Assembly: GCA_038253885.1 (NCBI GenBank)
Contig: JBBSGP010000016.1
Location: 3,280 to 67,279, forward strand
Reading direction: 5' to 3'
Source: JALZAQ01 sp038253885
Lineage (GTDB): Bacteria > Gemmatimonadota > Gemmatimonadetes > Gemmatimonadales > Gemmatimonadaceae
Length of the DNA: 64,000 bases
Shown here in pieces: positions 53,156 through 62,694 of the stretch (position 1 is the first letter of the stretch; each line of letters opens with the position of its first letter). The notes beneath the pieces are model-generated. The model did not search any database, had not been told where the DNA came from, and saw only the letters and a list, made by a program, of their open reading frames with translations. Made by a program: the position numbers and the translations under genes.

Positions 53156-53746
53156 CTACCGGAACATGATCCCGACACTGATCGGGACGAAAGCCGCGGC
53201 GGATGACGAAGGACCATAGCTGTCGTTGCTGCCGTACGCGCTGAAGATGTAGTGGTAGCGCGCCTCGATGTAGGTCGCCAATCCCGAGAGCCCGAACTCG
53301 ACACCGGCGCCCCCGTTGATGCCGAACTTGGTCGCTGACTGGGTGTCACCATCTTGCAGCTTGGAGCGAAGGTTGTACGCTCCGACGCCGGCGATCACGT
53401 ACGGCTTCACGGTGCCCATCGACGACATCGGGACCATGAACATCCCGTTGATCGTCCCCGTGATCACGGACGTCTTGACGCCGGACTGGTCCTTCTCGCC
53501 AAGGCCGTGATACATCACGTCGGCTTTGAGGCCGACCGGGATCATCGGCACGCTGAACTCCACCACACCGCCCGCATGCCAACCCGTTTTCGCGATGTCG
53601 CTCAGATTTCCCGTGGGGAGAGTCGCCCCGCCGACGACGCCGAACGCCACCGGGTGGCTCGGCATAACAGCGCCCTGCGCCTGTGCCATCGACGCGCCGG
53701 CGACGAGGCCGAGCGCCACCGCTCCAACTCGCATGATTCCCTTCAT
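53156..53746 (-). CDS. Outer-membrane beta-barrel protein, tandem family member 3
   Basis: 196 aa from the ATG at 53746. Signal 'MRVGAVALGLVAGASMAQAQ'. Shares 'FGVVGGATLPTGNLSDI', 'PMIPVGLKADVMYHGLG', 'INGMFMVPMSSMG', 'VIAGVGAYNLRSKL', 'FGINGGAGVEFGLSG' and 'EARYHYIFSAYG', ending 'PISVGIMFR'. It lacks the Cys pair of its neighbours. The 8-strand barrel is inferred from strand count and length. Confidence 0.88.
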   Translation of the reverse strand: MKGIMRVGAVALGLVAGASMAQAQGAVMPSHPVAFGVVGGATLPTGNLSDIAKTGWHAGGVVEFSVPMIPVGLKADVMYHGLGEKDQSGVKTSVITGTINGMFMVPMSSMGTVKPYVIAGVGAYNLRSKLQDGDTQSATKFGINGGAGVEFGLSGLATYIEARYHYIFSAYGSNDSYGPSSSAAAFVPISVGIMFR

Positions 53747-53831
53747 CAATCCTCCTGAGGTAGAAAAAGCGTACGACTTCTCAACGCCGATCCTCGACCA
53801 ATCGTTGCAGCTACGGACCAGCGGGTGGTGC

Positions 53832-53871
53832 AAGAAAGAGAGCCGCACCTCGCTCCGGGTGTCCGGCTCTC
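53832..53871 (-). terminator. Intrinsic terminator, minus strand
   Basis: Stem gagagccg / cggctctc with an inner cacc / ggtg pairing; the minus-strand reading ends in TTTCTT. It lies 27 bp beyond the stop of the gene at 53898. Confidence 0.65.
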
Positions 53872-53897
53872 TCTCCGCGATCTTGGGACGTCGATAA

Positions 53898-54512
53898 TCA
53901 GCGGAACATGATCCCGACGGAAATCGGGATGATGGCGGTGCTCGACGAGCTGCCGTCGGAGTTCTTGTCCGTGAAGATGTGATGATAGCGAGCCTCGACG
54001 AACGTCGACAGCCCCGCAAGGCCGAACTGGACGCCGGCACCGCCGTTCAGGCCGAACTTCGTCGAGTTGTAACTGGAGGCGATATCCGTACAACTGCCCG
54101 TGCAGTCGATGCTCTGCCGGAGATTGTACGCACCCACGCCAGCGATCACGTACGGCCTCACCAGCCCTCCAGGCGCCATGGGGATCATGAACATCCCGTT
54201 CACCGTGCCGGCGATAATCGACGCCTTCGAGGTGATCGTCCCGCCCTCGAAGGGCTGGGTGGCATCCTTGAGGCTCAGATGGTGGTACATGACGTCGGCC
54301 CTGAGACCCACAGGAATGCTCGGAACACTGAACTGAACAGCGCCGCCGGCGTGCCAACTGGTGCGCGCGTCCTGGCTGAGATCCCCGCTCGGAAGCGTCG
54401 CACCGCCAACCACGCCGAACGAGATCGGAACCATGCCCATCTGCGCTAGCGCCATCGACGCGCTGGCAACGAGACCGAGTGCGACTGCGCCCACACGCAT
54501 CATGCGTTTCAT
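53898..54512 (-). CDS. Outer-membrane beta-barrel protein, tandem family member 4
   Basis: 204 aa from the ATG at 54512. Signal 'MRVGAVALGLVASASMALAQ'. Shares 'FGVVGGATLPSGDLSQDA', 'PSIPVGLRADVMYHHLS', 'VNGMFMIPMAPGG', 'VIAGVGAYNLRQSI', 'FGLNGGAGVQFGLAG' and 'FVEARYHHIF', ending 'PISVGIMFR'. It has a Cys pair in 'IDCTGSCTD', at the same loop as member 2. Confidence 0.88.
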   Translation of the reverse strand: MKRMMRVGAVALGLVASASMALAQMGMVPISFGVVGGATLPSGDLSQDARTSWHAGGAVQFSVPSIPVGLRADVMYHHLSLKDATQPFEGGTITSKASIIAGTVNGMFMIPMAPGGLVRPYVIAGVGAYNLRQSIDCTGSCTDIASSYNSTKFGLNGGAGVQFGLAGLSTFVEARYHHIFTDKNSDGSSSSTAIIPISVGIMFR

Positions 54513-54634
54513 CCGATTCCTCCTGGGAAGGGTGCTATACGGTGTGCCCAGACGAGACGACCATCGTGACAACCGCAATTGCTCCCCTCCCTAACGCGTC
54601 ACGCTAAAGAACGTCACACCTGCGGCCGAAACTA

Positions 54635-55183
54635 TCACCGCAGGGTCATGCCCAGGCTCACCGGGACCAGTGTCCGACGCCCGCCGCTCGCCGCGATACT
54701 GAGGTATCGTCCCTCCGCGAATGCCCCCACCCCGGCGAGCCCCACGCGCACACCGAGCCCCCCGCTGTATCCCAGACTGTTCTCGGAGCTGGCCGTAGTG
54801 GCGCTCCCCGCGCGCTGCCGAAAGTACCCCGCCCCGCCGATGAGGTACGGGGTGATCGGGACCAGCGGGAGGCCGACGTCCCAGGTCGCGCTCAGCTCGG
54901 CGCCATAGAGCTCGAGATCAGGCGCCGAGCTGCCGGAGACGCCCACCGCAGGTAAGCGGTGATAGACGGCATCCGCACGCACGCCCGCCGGGATCAACGG
55001 AACATGCAACGTCGCCAGCAGCTCCCCATGCCAGCCTCTGTCATACGCGTCCTTCGTTGTCCCGGTGGGAAGGGTCACTCCACCCCCGACCCCGAAGCGA
55101 ACGAAGGGCAGCTGCGCACGCGCCTCGGCGGTGGGCGCCATGAGTGCGACCGCCAGGACGGCGGCGTGCAACAGGCGCGTCAT
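54635..55183 (-). CDS. Outer-membrane beta-barrel protein, divergent family member 5
   Basis: 182 aa. Signal peptide 1-24. The family pattern is still visible: 'FGVGGGVTLPTGTTKDA', 'LIPAGVRADAVYHRL', 'ITPYLIGGAGYF', 'GLAGVGAFAEGRYLSI' and a C-terminal 'VPVSLGMTLR'. It is more distant than members 2-4. It starts only 28 bp after argD on the same strand, so it may be read from the arginine operon. Confidence 0.82.
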   Translation of the reverse strand: MTRLLHAAVLAVALMAPTAEARAQLPFVRFGVGGGVTLPTGTTKDAYDRGWHGELLATLHVPLIPAGVRADAVYHRLPAVGVSGSSAPDLELYGAELSATWDVGLPLVPITPYLIGGAGYFRQRAGSATTASSENSLGYSGGLGVRVGLAGVGAFAEGRYLSIAASGGRRTLVPVSLGMTLR

Positions 55184-55211
55184 GGTCTGCCCCGGGTGCG
55201 GGTGGTGCAGT

Positions 55212-56438
55212 CTACCGGAGTGAAGCCTCGAGCATCGCCAGCCCGCGAGCCAGCTCCTCTCTCCTCATCACGAGCGGAGGGAGAAGACGCACAGTGTGCT
55301 CGCCAGCCGAGCAGACGAGCAGCCTGGAGGCGAGCGCGCGGCCGACCACGTCCGCCGCTTTCGCCTGCACATCGATTCCCCACATGTATCCCACGCCACG
55401 CACGGCTCGGATCTGTCCGCTGCGTGCTGCCATGTCGCTCAGCTGCTCGCCCAACCACGCGCCGTTCGAGCGCACGCTCGAGAGGAGCGCCGGATCCGAG
55501 AGCCGCTTCACGACATGCAGCGCGACGTCCGCGACGAAGGGCCCGCCGCCAAACGTGGTGGCGTGGTCTCCAGGCTTGATGCTGCCCGCGATTTCCGGCG
55601 TCAGCAGCACTGCTCCCATGGGAAGTCCCGCCGCGAGCGGCTTCGCGAGCGTGAGCATGTCGGGCTCGATACCCGCGCTCTCGTAGGCGAATAGAGTTCC
55701 CGTGCGGGCGAGTCCGCACTGGATCTCGTCGAGGATCAGCGCTACACCCCGATCGCGCGTCAGCGCGCGGAGCTCGCGGAGAAAACCGGCATCCAGCACC
55801 CGCACGCCCCCCTCCCCCTGCACGGGCTCGACGATCAGTGCCGCCGTCGTCGCCGCGCCGACGGCTGCGTCGAGCTCGCGGAGGTCGCGCTCGCAGATCG
55901 ACACCCCACCCGCGAGCGGACGGAAGGGAGCCCGATACGCCGGCCGGTCCGTGGCGGCGAGCGACGCGAACAGGCGCCCATGAAAGCTCCCGCGGAGCGC
56001 CAGGATCTCGTGCTTCGCCACTCCAGCACGCTCCCGCGCCCACCGCCGCGCGAACTTGAACGCCGCCTCGTTTGCCTCGGCGCCCGAGTTGCAGAAGAAG
56101 ACGCTCGACGCGAAGGAGCGCTCCACCAGCGCCCGCGCCAGCGACTCGCCCGGCTCCGTGCGATAGAGGTTCGAGACGTGGAGCATCCCGCGCTCCATCG
56201 CGCTCCGCATGACGCCTTCGACTCCGGCGTCCGCATAACCCAGTGCGTTGACCGCGATCCCGCTGGTGAAATCCAGATAGGCCTGCCCCGCATCGTCGAA
56301 TAGCTCCACACCAGCACCACGCACCAGGCGCATGGGTGCGCGCCGGTAGACGGGAAGGAGCGCCTCGACCTCGGCTACGTCGGCAGGCTCGGCGGCGCTG
56401 GCGGCGGGCGCGGAATTCGCCAACAGGGAAGCGCTCAT
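55212..56438 (-). CDS. argD: Acetylornithine aminotransferase
   Basis: 408 aa, class-III PLP-dependent aminotransferase. Features: 'GVELFDDAGQAYLDFTSGIAVNALGY', 'NSGAEANEAAFKFAR', 'LILDEIQCGLARTG' (Asp for the PLP ring) and the Schiff-base Lys in 'LTLAKPLAAGLPMGA'. It converts N-acetylglutamate semialdehyde to N-acetylornithine, and may also serve lysine synthesis as in other bacteria. Its ATG overlaps the argB stop (ATGA), so the two are translationally coupled. Confidence 0.95.
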   Translation of the reverse strand: MSASLLANSAPAASAAEPADVAEVEALLPVYRRAPMRLVRGAGVELFDDAGQAYLDFTSGIAVNALGYADAGVEGVMRSAMERGMLHVSNLYRTEPGESLARALVERSFASSVFFCNSGAEANEAAFKFARRWARERAGVAKHEILALRGSFHGRLFASLAATDRPAYRAPFRPLAGGVSICERDLRELDAAVGAATTAALIVEPVQGEGGVRVLDAGFLRELRALTRDRGVALILDEIQCGLARTGTLFAYESAGIEPDMLTLAKPLAAGLPMGAVLLTPEIAGSIKPGDHATTFGGGPFVADVALHVVKRLSDPALLSSVRSNGAWLGEQLSDMAARSGQIRAVRGVGYMWGIDVQAKAADVVGRALASRLLVCSAGEHTVRLLPPLVMRREELARGLAMLEASLR

Positions 56439-57208
56439 ACCAGGCTCCGCGACAGAGTCAGCTCGGTGCCGCTATTGCGCGAGGCGAGAGTGTCGAGATC
56501 GCCGATCCGCACGCGGCTCACCCCCGATGATAGGGCGCGCAGCGCGGCCTCGAGCTTGGCCGCCATCCCCCCCGTTGCCGCCCCGGCGGCGATCATCGCC
56601 GCTGCCTCATCGGCGTCGAGTGAGGAGAGCAGCTCCCCGCCCGAACGCACTCCCGGCACATCCGAGATGAGAAGGAGCTCGGTCGCCTCGAGCGCGGCTG
56701 CCACTGCTGCCGCGGCGTCATCCCCATTCACGTTGACGGCCGCACCGGCCGCGACCCCGCCATGGGGAGTCTCTCGGGCCAACGGCGACAGAACGGGCAG
56801 ATAGCCGGCGTCGAGCAACAAATGCAGCAGACCGGCGTTCACACGTACGGGAATACCGACTCGGCCGAACCGGCTCGCGTCCAGCAGCTCCGCCTCCAGC
56901 AAACCCGCGTCCTCGCCGGAGAGGCCGACCGCCAGGACTCCCTGGCCGATGAGCTGCGCGACCAATCTCTTGTTGATCGTCCCCGAGAGCGTCATGCGCA
57001 CGATGTCCACATCGGCCTCGCTCGTCACCCGCCGGCCGTGGACGAACGTCGGCTCGACACCGAGCTGCCGCTGGATCGCCGTCACTTCGTCTCCGCCGCC
57101 ATGCACGAGGCAGAGCGCGCCGGGCGATGATCGCCACGCCGCGGCGATCGCCGCCGGCATTCCTGCATCCGATTGCGGCCGTCCGCCGATCTTCACGACC
57201 CGCGTCAC
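56435..57208 (-). CDS. argB: Acetylglutamate kinase
   Basis: 257 aa, GTG start overlapping the argC stop. Amino-acid-kinase fold: 'VVKIGGRPQSD', 'LVHGGGDEVTAIQRQLG', 'VNVNGDDAAAAVAAAL', 'LLISDVPGVRSGGELLSSL' and 'GGMAAKLEAALRAL'. It phosphorylates N-acetylglutamate, the second step of the acetylated pathway. It lacks the long N-terminal helix of hexameric, arginine-inhibited kinases, so it may be the E. coli-like dimeric type. Some relatives act in lysine synthesis, but the context here is arginine. Confidence 0.94.
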   Translation of the reverse strand: MTRVVKIGGRPQSDAGMPAAIAAAWRSSPGALCLVHGGGDEVTAIQRQLGVEPTFVHGRRVTSEADVDIVRMTLSGTINKRLVAQLIGQGVLAVGLSGEDAGLLEAELLDASRFGRVGIPVRVNAGLLHLLLDAGYLPVLSPLARETPHGGVAAGAAVNVNGDDAAAAVAAALEATELLLISDVPGVRSGGELLSSLDADEAAAMIAAGAATGGMAAKLEAALRALSSGVSRVRIGDLDTLASRNSGTELTLSRSLV

Positions 57209-58176
57209 GACGGCAGCCCCAGCGTCTCGTCCAGCCCCAGCACGAGGTTGCCGTTCTGGAGCGCCTGTCCGGCGGCGCCCTTCACCAGGTTGTCGATCGC
57301 TGCCACCACCACCAGCGTCGGCTGCCGCGTTCCGGCGACCGATGTCACACTGATCCGCACCACGTTGCGGTGCACCACATCGCGCAGGCTCGGAATCTCC
57401 TCCCCGACTTCAATGAAGGGCTCGCCCGCATAGCGCTCTCGCCAGGGCGCGAGCGGGTCGGCCAACGGCAAAGCCAGCGGGAGGACGATCGTGGCCAGAA
57501 TGCCCCGTGCAACCGGCAGGAGGTGCGGCGTGAAGACGAGGTCCGCGTCGGTGCCGAAGGCGGCCAGCACGGCGCGCATCTCGGCCAGATGCCGGTGCAC
57601 GTTCCCCACCGCATACGGCCGGAAATTCTCCGCCACTTCGGCGAAAAGAAGCTCCGGCTTGGGAGTGAATCCGGCCCCCGTCACGCCGCTGGCCGCATTG
57701 ACGGTGATCGTGGCTCCCGGTGCGACCAGACCGCGCTCCAGTAACGGCGCGAGCGCCAGCAGCACGGCGGTGGCGTAGCAGCCGGGATTCGCCACCACCT
57801 GCGCACCCCGCACCTCCTCGCGCATCAGCTCCGTCAGGCCGTACGGAGCGGGGGTCGAACGAGGAAGCGCGCCATTGCCTGGGCGCAGGTCGGCCGACAG
57901 ATCGATGACCTTCGCCCCCGCGCCCTCGGATCGCGCCACCCATTCCCCCGAGGCTCCGTGGGGCAGAGCGCTGAAGATGAGAGCCGCCGCGCCCAGGGGT
58001 GCGTCGTCCGCAGCGACGAAGGTGATCTCACGGCCGCCCAGGCGGGCACGCTGGCCCCGGCGCTCGTTCGCCGCCGCGAAGGCGACCTCGAGCCGTGGAT
58101 GGCGCGCCACCAGCGCGCAGAGCTCGCGCCCCGCGTACCCACTCGCCCCGAGGACGCCGACAGGGAGTTTATGCAC
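57205..58176 (-). CDS. argC: N-acetyl-gamma-glutamyl-phosphate reductase
   Basis: 323 aa, GTG start inside a palindrome. NADP-binding 'VGVLGASGYAGRELCALV', catalytic Cys in 'VANPGCYATAVLLAL', and 'HRHLAEMRAVLA' plus 'VFTPHLLPVARGILAT', typical of ArgC. It reduces N-acetylglutamyl phosphate to the semialdehyde. First gene of argC-argB-argD. A candidate ArgR site covers its start and argR lies divergently 69 bp away, so feedback control by arginine is likely. Confidence 0.95.
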   Translation of the reverse strand: MHKLPVGVLGASGYAGRELCALVARHPRLEVAFAAANERRGQRARLGGREITFVAADDAPLGAAALIFSALPHGASGEWVARSEGAGAKVIDLSADLRPGNGALPRSTPAPYGLTELMREEVRGAQVVANPGCYATAVLLALAPLLERGLVAPGATITVNAASGVTGAGFTPKPELLFAEVAENFRPYAVGNVHRHLAEMRAVLAAFGTDADLVFTPHLLPVARGILATIVLPLALPLADPLAPWRERYAGEPFIEVGEEIPSLRDVVHRNVVRISVTSVAGTRQPTLVVVAAIDNLVKGAAGQALQNGNLVLGLDETLGLPS

Positions 58177-58188
58177 TCTGAATGCATA
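58170..58188 (-). promoter_or_regulatory. Candidate ArgR operator at argC
   Basis: TATGC-N9-GCATA, with arms and spacing the same as the site in front of argG (58762-58780). It includes TGAAT, part of the ARG-box consensus. It covers the argC GTG start codon (58176-58174), in a position to block transcription or translation. Confidence 0.6.
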
Positions 58189-58245
58189 TTATTGCAGCCA
58201 GCCGCTGTCAATGGCTTTTTGTCTCCCCGGCGGCTATCCTGCGCC

Positions 58246-58701
58246 ATGGCGAACAAGCGCGAGCGTCAGACCACCATCGCAGAGCTCATCGAATCGAGAC
58301 AGGTCGCCAGTCAGGAGGAGCTCCGGAAGCTGTTGCTGCATCGCGGCTGGGACGTGACCCAGTCTACTCTGTCGCGTGATCTCCGCGAGATGCGGGTGGC
58401 CCGCGTGCCCGAGGCCGACGGCTCCCGCTATACCCTGCCCGACAGCGCGGTCGACGACACAAGCCCGGGTCTGGAGCTGCTCCTCCCCGCGCTGTTCACC
58501 GACGTGAACGGCGTCGGTGAGATGGTGGTGTTGCATACCCTGCCCGGCGGTGCCCAACCGATAGCCGCCGCGCTCGACGCCGAGGAATGGACCGACGTGA
58601 TCGGCACCCTCGCCGGCGATGACACCGTCCTGATCATTTGCCGCTCGGCCGCCGCCCGGGAGCGGCTCACCCGGCGACTCAGGACCCTCGGCGACGCCTA
58701 G
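58246..58701 (+). CDS. argR: Arginine repressor
   Basis: 151 aa. The N-terminal winged helix ('RERQTTIAELIESRQVASQEEL', 'VTQSTLSRDLREMRVARVP') binds ARG boxes; the C-terminal domain ('GGAQPIAAALDAEEW', 'IGTLAGDDTVLIICRS', with the GDDT arginine-binding motif) hexamerises with arginine. It lies between the divergent argCBD and argGH units and should control both. Start at the ATG at 58246; no strong ribosome site is visible, so it may be weakly translated or leaderless. Confidence 0.95.
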   Translation: MANKRERQTTIAELIESRQVASQEELRKLLLHRGWDVTQSTLSRDLREMRVARVPEADGSRYTLPDSAVDDTSPGLELLLPALFTDVNGVGEMVVLHTLPGGAQPIAAALDAEEWTDVIGTLAGDDTVLIICRSAAARERLTRRLRTLGDA

Positions 58702-58734
58702 CCACACGGCACCTGGGAAAGGCTCCCGCGGCGC

Positions 58735-58763
58735 TTGACGCTGCCCCGCGCGGTCGTTAAATA
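58735..58763 (+). promoter_or_regulatory. Probable sigma-70 promoter of argGH
   Basis: TTGACG (58735-58740), 17-bp spacer, TAAATA (58758-58763). It is the clearest -35/-10 pair I see in the window, and the candidate ArgR palindrome begins at its -10, a classic repression geometry. Confidence 0.7.
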
Positions 58764-58780
58764 TGCGAGCAGGCTGCATA
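58762..58780 (+). promoter_or_regulatory. Candidate ArgR operator at argG
   Basis: TATGC-N9-GCATA, same arms and spacing as at argC. It overlaps the -10 region and the likely transcription start, 22 bp before the argG ATG. Confidence 0.6.
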
Positions 58781-58802
58781 GTTATCCACTCGCGGAGCGC
58801 CA

Positions 58803-60052
<1,250 letters not shown>

Positions 60053-60056
<4 letters not shown>

Positions 60057-61516
60057 CTCCCCAGGTGCCGGAGACTCAGGAGCAGGGGAAGGCCACGCAC
60101 AAGCTCTGGGGCGGGCGATTCTCCGGCAGCACCGCTCCAGCGCTGGAGGCCGTGAACCGATCCATCGGTACCGACTTTCGCCTCTGGCCGTTCGACCTGC
60201 ACGCCTCCCGGGCGTGGGCGGTCGCACTCTGGGGTGCGGGTGTGCTCACCCTCGAGGAGAGCAAGCTGCTGGAGCAGGGGTTGGACGCCGTCGGCGCGAG
60301 ATTGCGGTCGGGCGTGCAGCCGATCGCGGACGACGAGGACGTGCACACGATGATCGACCGCATGCTCCACGAGGAGATCGGCGACGTGGCATCCAAGCTG
60401 CACACCGGCCGGAGTCGGAACGATCAAGTCGCGACCGCTACCCGCCTCTGGTCAATGCACGCCGCGACTCAGATCGGCACCGCCGTCCAGGAGCTCCAAG
60501 CGGTGATGCTCGAGCACGCCGAGCAGCTCCAGGGAGCTCTCATGCCGAGCTACACCCACCTGCAACGCGCCATTCCCGTCTCCGGCGCGCACTGGATGCT
60601 CTCGCACTTCTGGCCGCTGGAGCGGGATCGATCCCGGGTCGCCGACGCGTCGAAACGGGCTGCCGTGCTCCCCCTCGGATCCGGCGCGATCGCCGGATGT
60701 GCCTACCCCATCTCTCGCGTCCTTCTGCAGGGCAGCCTCGGCTTCGCGGCGGTGTCGCAGAACAGCATGGACGCGGTGAGCGACCGCGACTTCGTCGCCG
60801 ATCTTCTCTTCGCGCTGTCCCTGCTCGGCGTACACCTCTCGCGGCTCTCGGAGGACCTCATCCTCTTCGGCTCGAGCGAGTTCGGTTTCGTCGGGTTCGG
60901 CGATGCCTACACCACCGGGTCGAGCATGATGCCGCAGAAGCGGAACCCCGATGCGCTCGAGCTGGCGCGGCAGAGCGGCGCGCGCATGCTCGGGGATCTC
61001 ACAACCCTTCTGGCGACCATCAAGGGCCTCCCCACCGGCTACAACAAGGACCTTCAGGAAGACAAGCGCGTTCTCTTCGATGCCGTAGACGCGATGTTGT
61101 TGGTTCTGCCCGCCGTGAGCGGGACGCTGGCCGAGCTGCGCTTTCGCACCGAGCGGATGCGCGCCGCCGTCTCCGGTACCATGATGGCTACCGATCTCGC
61201 CGACTACCTGGTCGGAAAGGGAGCCAGCTTTCGCGACGCGCACAGCGTTGTCGGGCGACTGGTGCGCGAGAGCGAGCAACGGGGGCTGGAGCTGCACGAG
61301 CTGGCGTTCGATGTCTTCCGGGACTCACACCCCCGCTTCGAGCCCGATGTCTTCGACGCGCTCTCGCCCGTGCGGTCGACCGAGCGCCGCGAAGTCGAGG
61401 GCGGGACGGGACCAGCCGCGGTGCGAGCGCAGATCGACGCCGCGCGTCAGGCCCTTCGTGGCGGGATCGAGGGTGCGCGCGGAAACGAGCTGGAGCTCTG
61501 GCTCAAGGGCTGCTGA
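60053..61516 (+). CDS. argH: Argininosuccinate lyase
   Basis: 487 aa, fumarase/aspartase superfamily. Motifs: 'KLWGGRFSG', 'HTGRSRNDQVATATRLW', 'SYTHLQRAIPVSGAHWML' and the signature 'GSSMMPQKRNPD' (catalytic Ser loop). It splits argininosuccinate to arginine and fumarate, the last step. The first 16 residues before 'KLWGG' are extra. Translation is coupled to argG by a 4-bp overlap; a strong hairpin terminator follows. Confidence 0.97.
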
Positions 61517-61561
61517 ACACCGTCCCCCTACTCCATTCTGCCTTTCCGCCTACCTCGATGA

Positions 61562-61595
61562 ACGACGGGGCGCCTCGAAAGAGGCGCCCCGTCGT
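61562..61595 (+). terminator. Hairpin terminator between argH and the convergent csp gene
   Basis: Perfect 15-bp stem (acgacggggcgcctc / gaggcgccccgtcgt) with a GAAA tetraloop. It is the longest perfect hairpin I noticed in the window. A T run is weak (GTGTGTC), so it may act mainly through stem strength, in both directions. Confidence 0.75.
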
Positions 61596-61620
61596 GTGTC
61601 ACGCAAAGTGCGCGGTGGTC

Positions 61621-61833
61621 TCAGCCGCCGACCTTCGTCACGTTCTCGGCCGCGGGGCCTTTCTGGCCCTGCACGATCTCGAACTCGACAGCGTCACCCT
61701 CTTGCAGGGACTTGAAGCCGCTGCCCTGAATAGCCGAGAAATGCACGAAGCAATCCTTCTGGCCATTGTCGGGTGTGATGAAGCCAAAACCCTTCGCGTC
61801 GTTGAACCACTTCACTTTGCCGGTGGTACGCAT
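61621..61833 (-). CDS. csp: Cold-shock protein (CspA family), second copy
   Basis: 70-aa cold-shock domain: 'GKVKWFNDAKGFGFI' (RNP-1) and 'CFVHFSAIQG' (RNP-2). It differs from the copy at 21 kb mainly in the N-terminal strand and in the loop 'PDNGQKDC', which adds a Cys. Convergent with argH. Confidence 0.97.
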   Translation of the reverse strand: MRTTGKVKWFNDAKGFGFITPDNGQKDCFVHFSAIQGSGFKSLQEGDAVEFEIVQGQKGPAAENVTKVGG

Positions 61834-61951
61834 TTCCGAACTCCCGAGCTGTGTTTGTCCGGGAAGCGGAAACCGCGTACCCTGACAAGTAACTTGTCAC
61901 GGGCGCACCATGCGCGCGTGATGGGCTCTCGCCCATCCACCTCAAAACAGA

Positions 61952-61975
61952 AACCCGGGCAGCTTCGCCCGGGTT
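61952..61975 (-). terminator. Hairpin in the gap between the second csp and the 62.1-kb gene
   Basis: Perfect 9-bp stem (aacccgggc / gcccgggtt) with a 6-nt loop. Minus-strand reading ends TTCTGTTTTG, so it may end the transcript of the gene at 62070-62594. The rest of the gap (61834-62069) holds nothing I can name. Confidence 0.55.
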
Positions 61976-62069
61976 CTCGCTGGATCGGGTGGCACCAGAA
62001 GATAGTGCGCACCCGGCGCGCGACGCAATAGTGGGGCGGGCAGGCGGTGGCCGGCCTGCCCGGAAGTCG

Positions 62070-62594
62070 TCAGACCGCCGGCTGTGGCTCCGCTGAGCTT
62101 TCGACGCCCGGAGTCACGGCGACGCCGCGGACGTGCTCCACGAACATCTGCTGTACCAGGCGGTTCGCCTGCTTTACGTACTCGTCGTGGTGCCGTTCGC
62201 CCACCTCGCCGATCTGTGCCAGCTGCTGGTTGCTGAGCGTCCGTCCAGCCTCACGAAATGTCTTGAATGTGTCTTCGCTCTGTCGAGCCAGAACAATGTC
62301 CTCGACCAGCCTCAGGAAGTCGCTCTCCCGCGGGATGTCGGCAAGGTCCTTCGCCTTCCCCATGATCTTCCCTACCATCTTCTTTGCCATACCGACATCG
62401 GCGCCGAGCTGCTCCTGATACTGCTCGAGCATCCTCTGGTGCTCCTGCATGTTCGGGATATGTGCGGAGCAGAGATCTCGGAAGCGCGTGTCGTCCGCTT
62501 GCTTCTCATGATCGATCAAGGAGTCCAGCAGGACGCGGTGCTGCATGACAGCATTGTTGACCTGCGACTTCAGAAAATCGATGCCCCGGTCCAT
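62070..62594 (-). CDS. Hypothetical helical protein (174 aa)
   Basis: Start at the ATG at 62594 with GAGGAGG upstream. The product is nearly all alpha-helical ('LKSQVNNAVMQHRVLLDSLIDHEKQADDTRF', 'MQEHQRMLEQYQEQLGADVGMAKKMVGKIMGKAKDLAD', 'LARQSEDTFKTFREAGR'), with His and Glu residues at spacings reminiscent of four-helix DUF892/ferritin-like proteins. No signal peptide. A metal-binding bundle is possible but not shown. Confidence 0.75.
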   Translation of the reverse strand: MDRGIDFLKSQVNNAVMQHRVLLDSLIDHEKQADDTRFRDLCSAHIPNMQEHQRMLEQYQEQLGADVGMAKKMVGKIMGKAKDLADIPRESDFLRLVEDIVLARQSEDTFKTFREAGRTLSNQQLAQIGEVGERHHDEYVKQANRLVQQMFVEHVRGVAVTPGVESSAEPQPAV

Positions 62595-62694
62595 ATCATC
62601 CTCCTCGTGTATACGCATGGGATCTGGCACCCAGGGGTGCAGGATGCGGGCCATGCGGGGAGCCTGATTTCGCCGCCCCGCCCCCGTGCGGATC

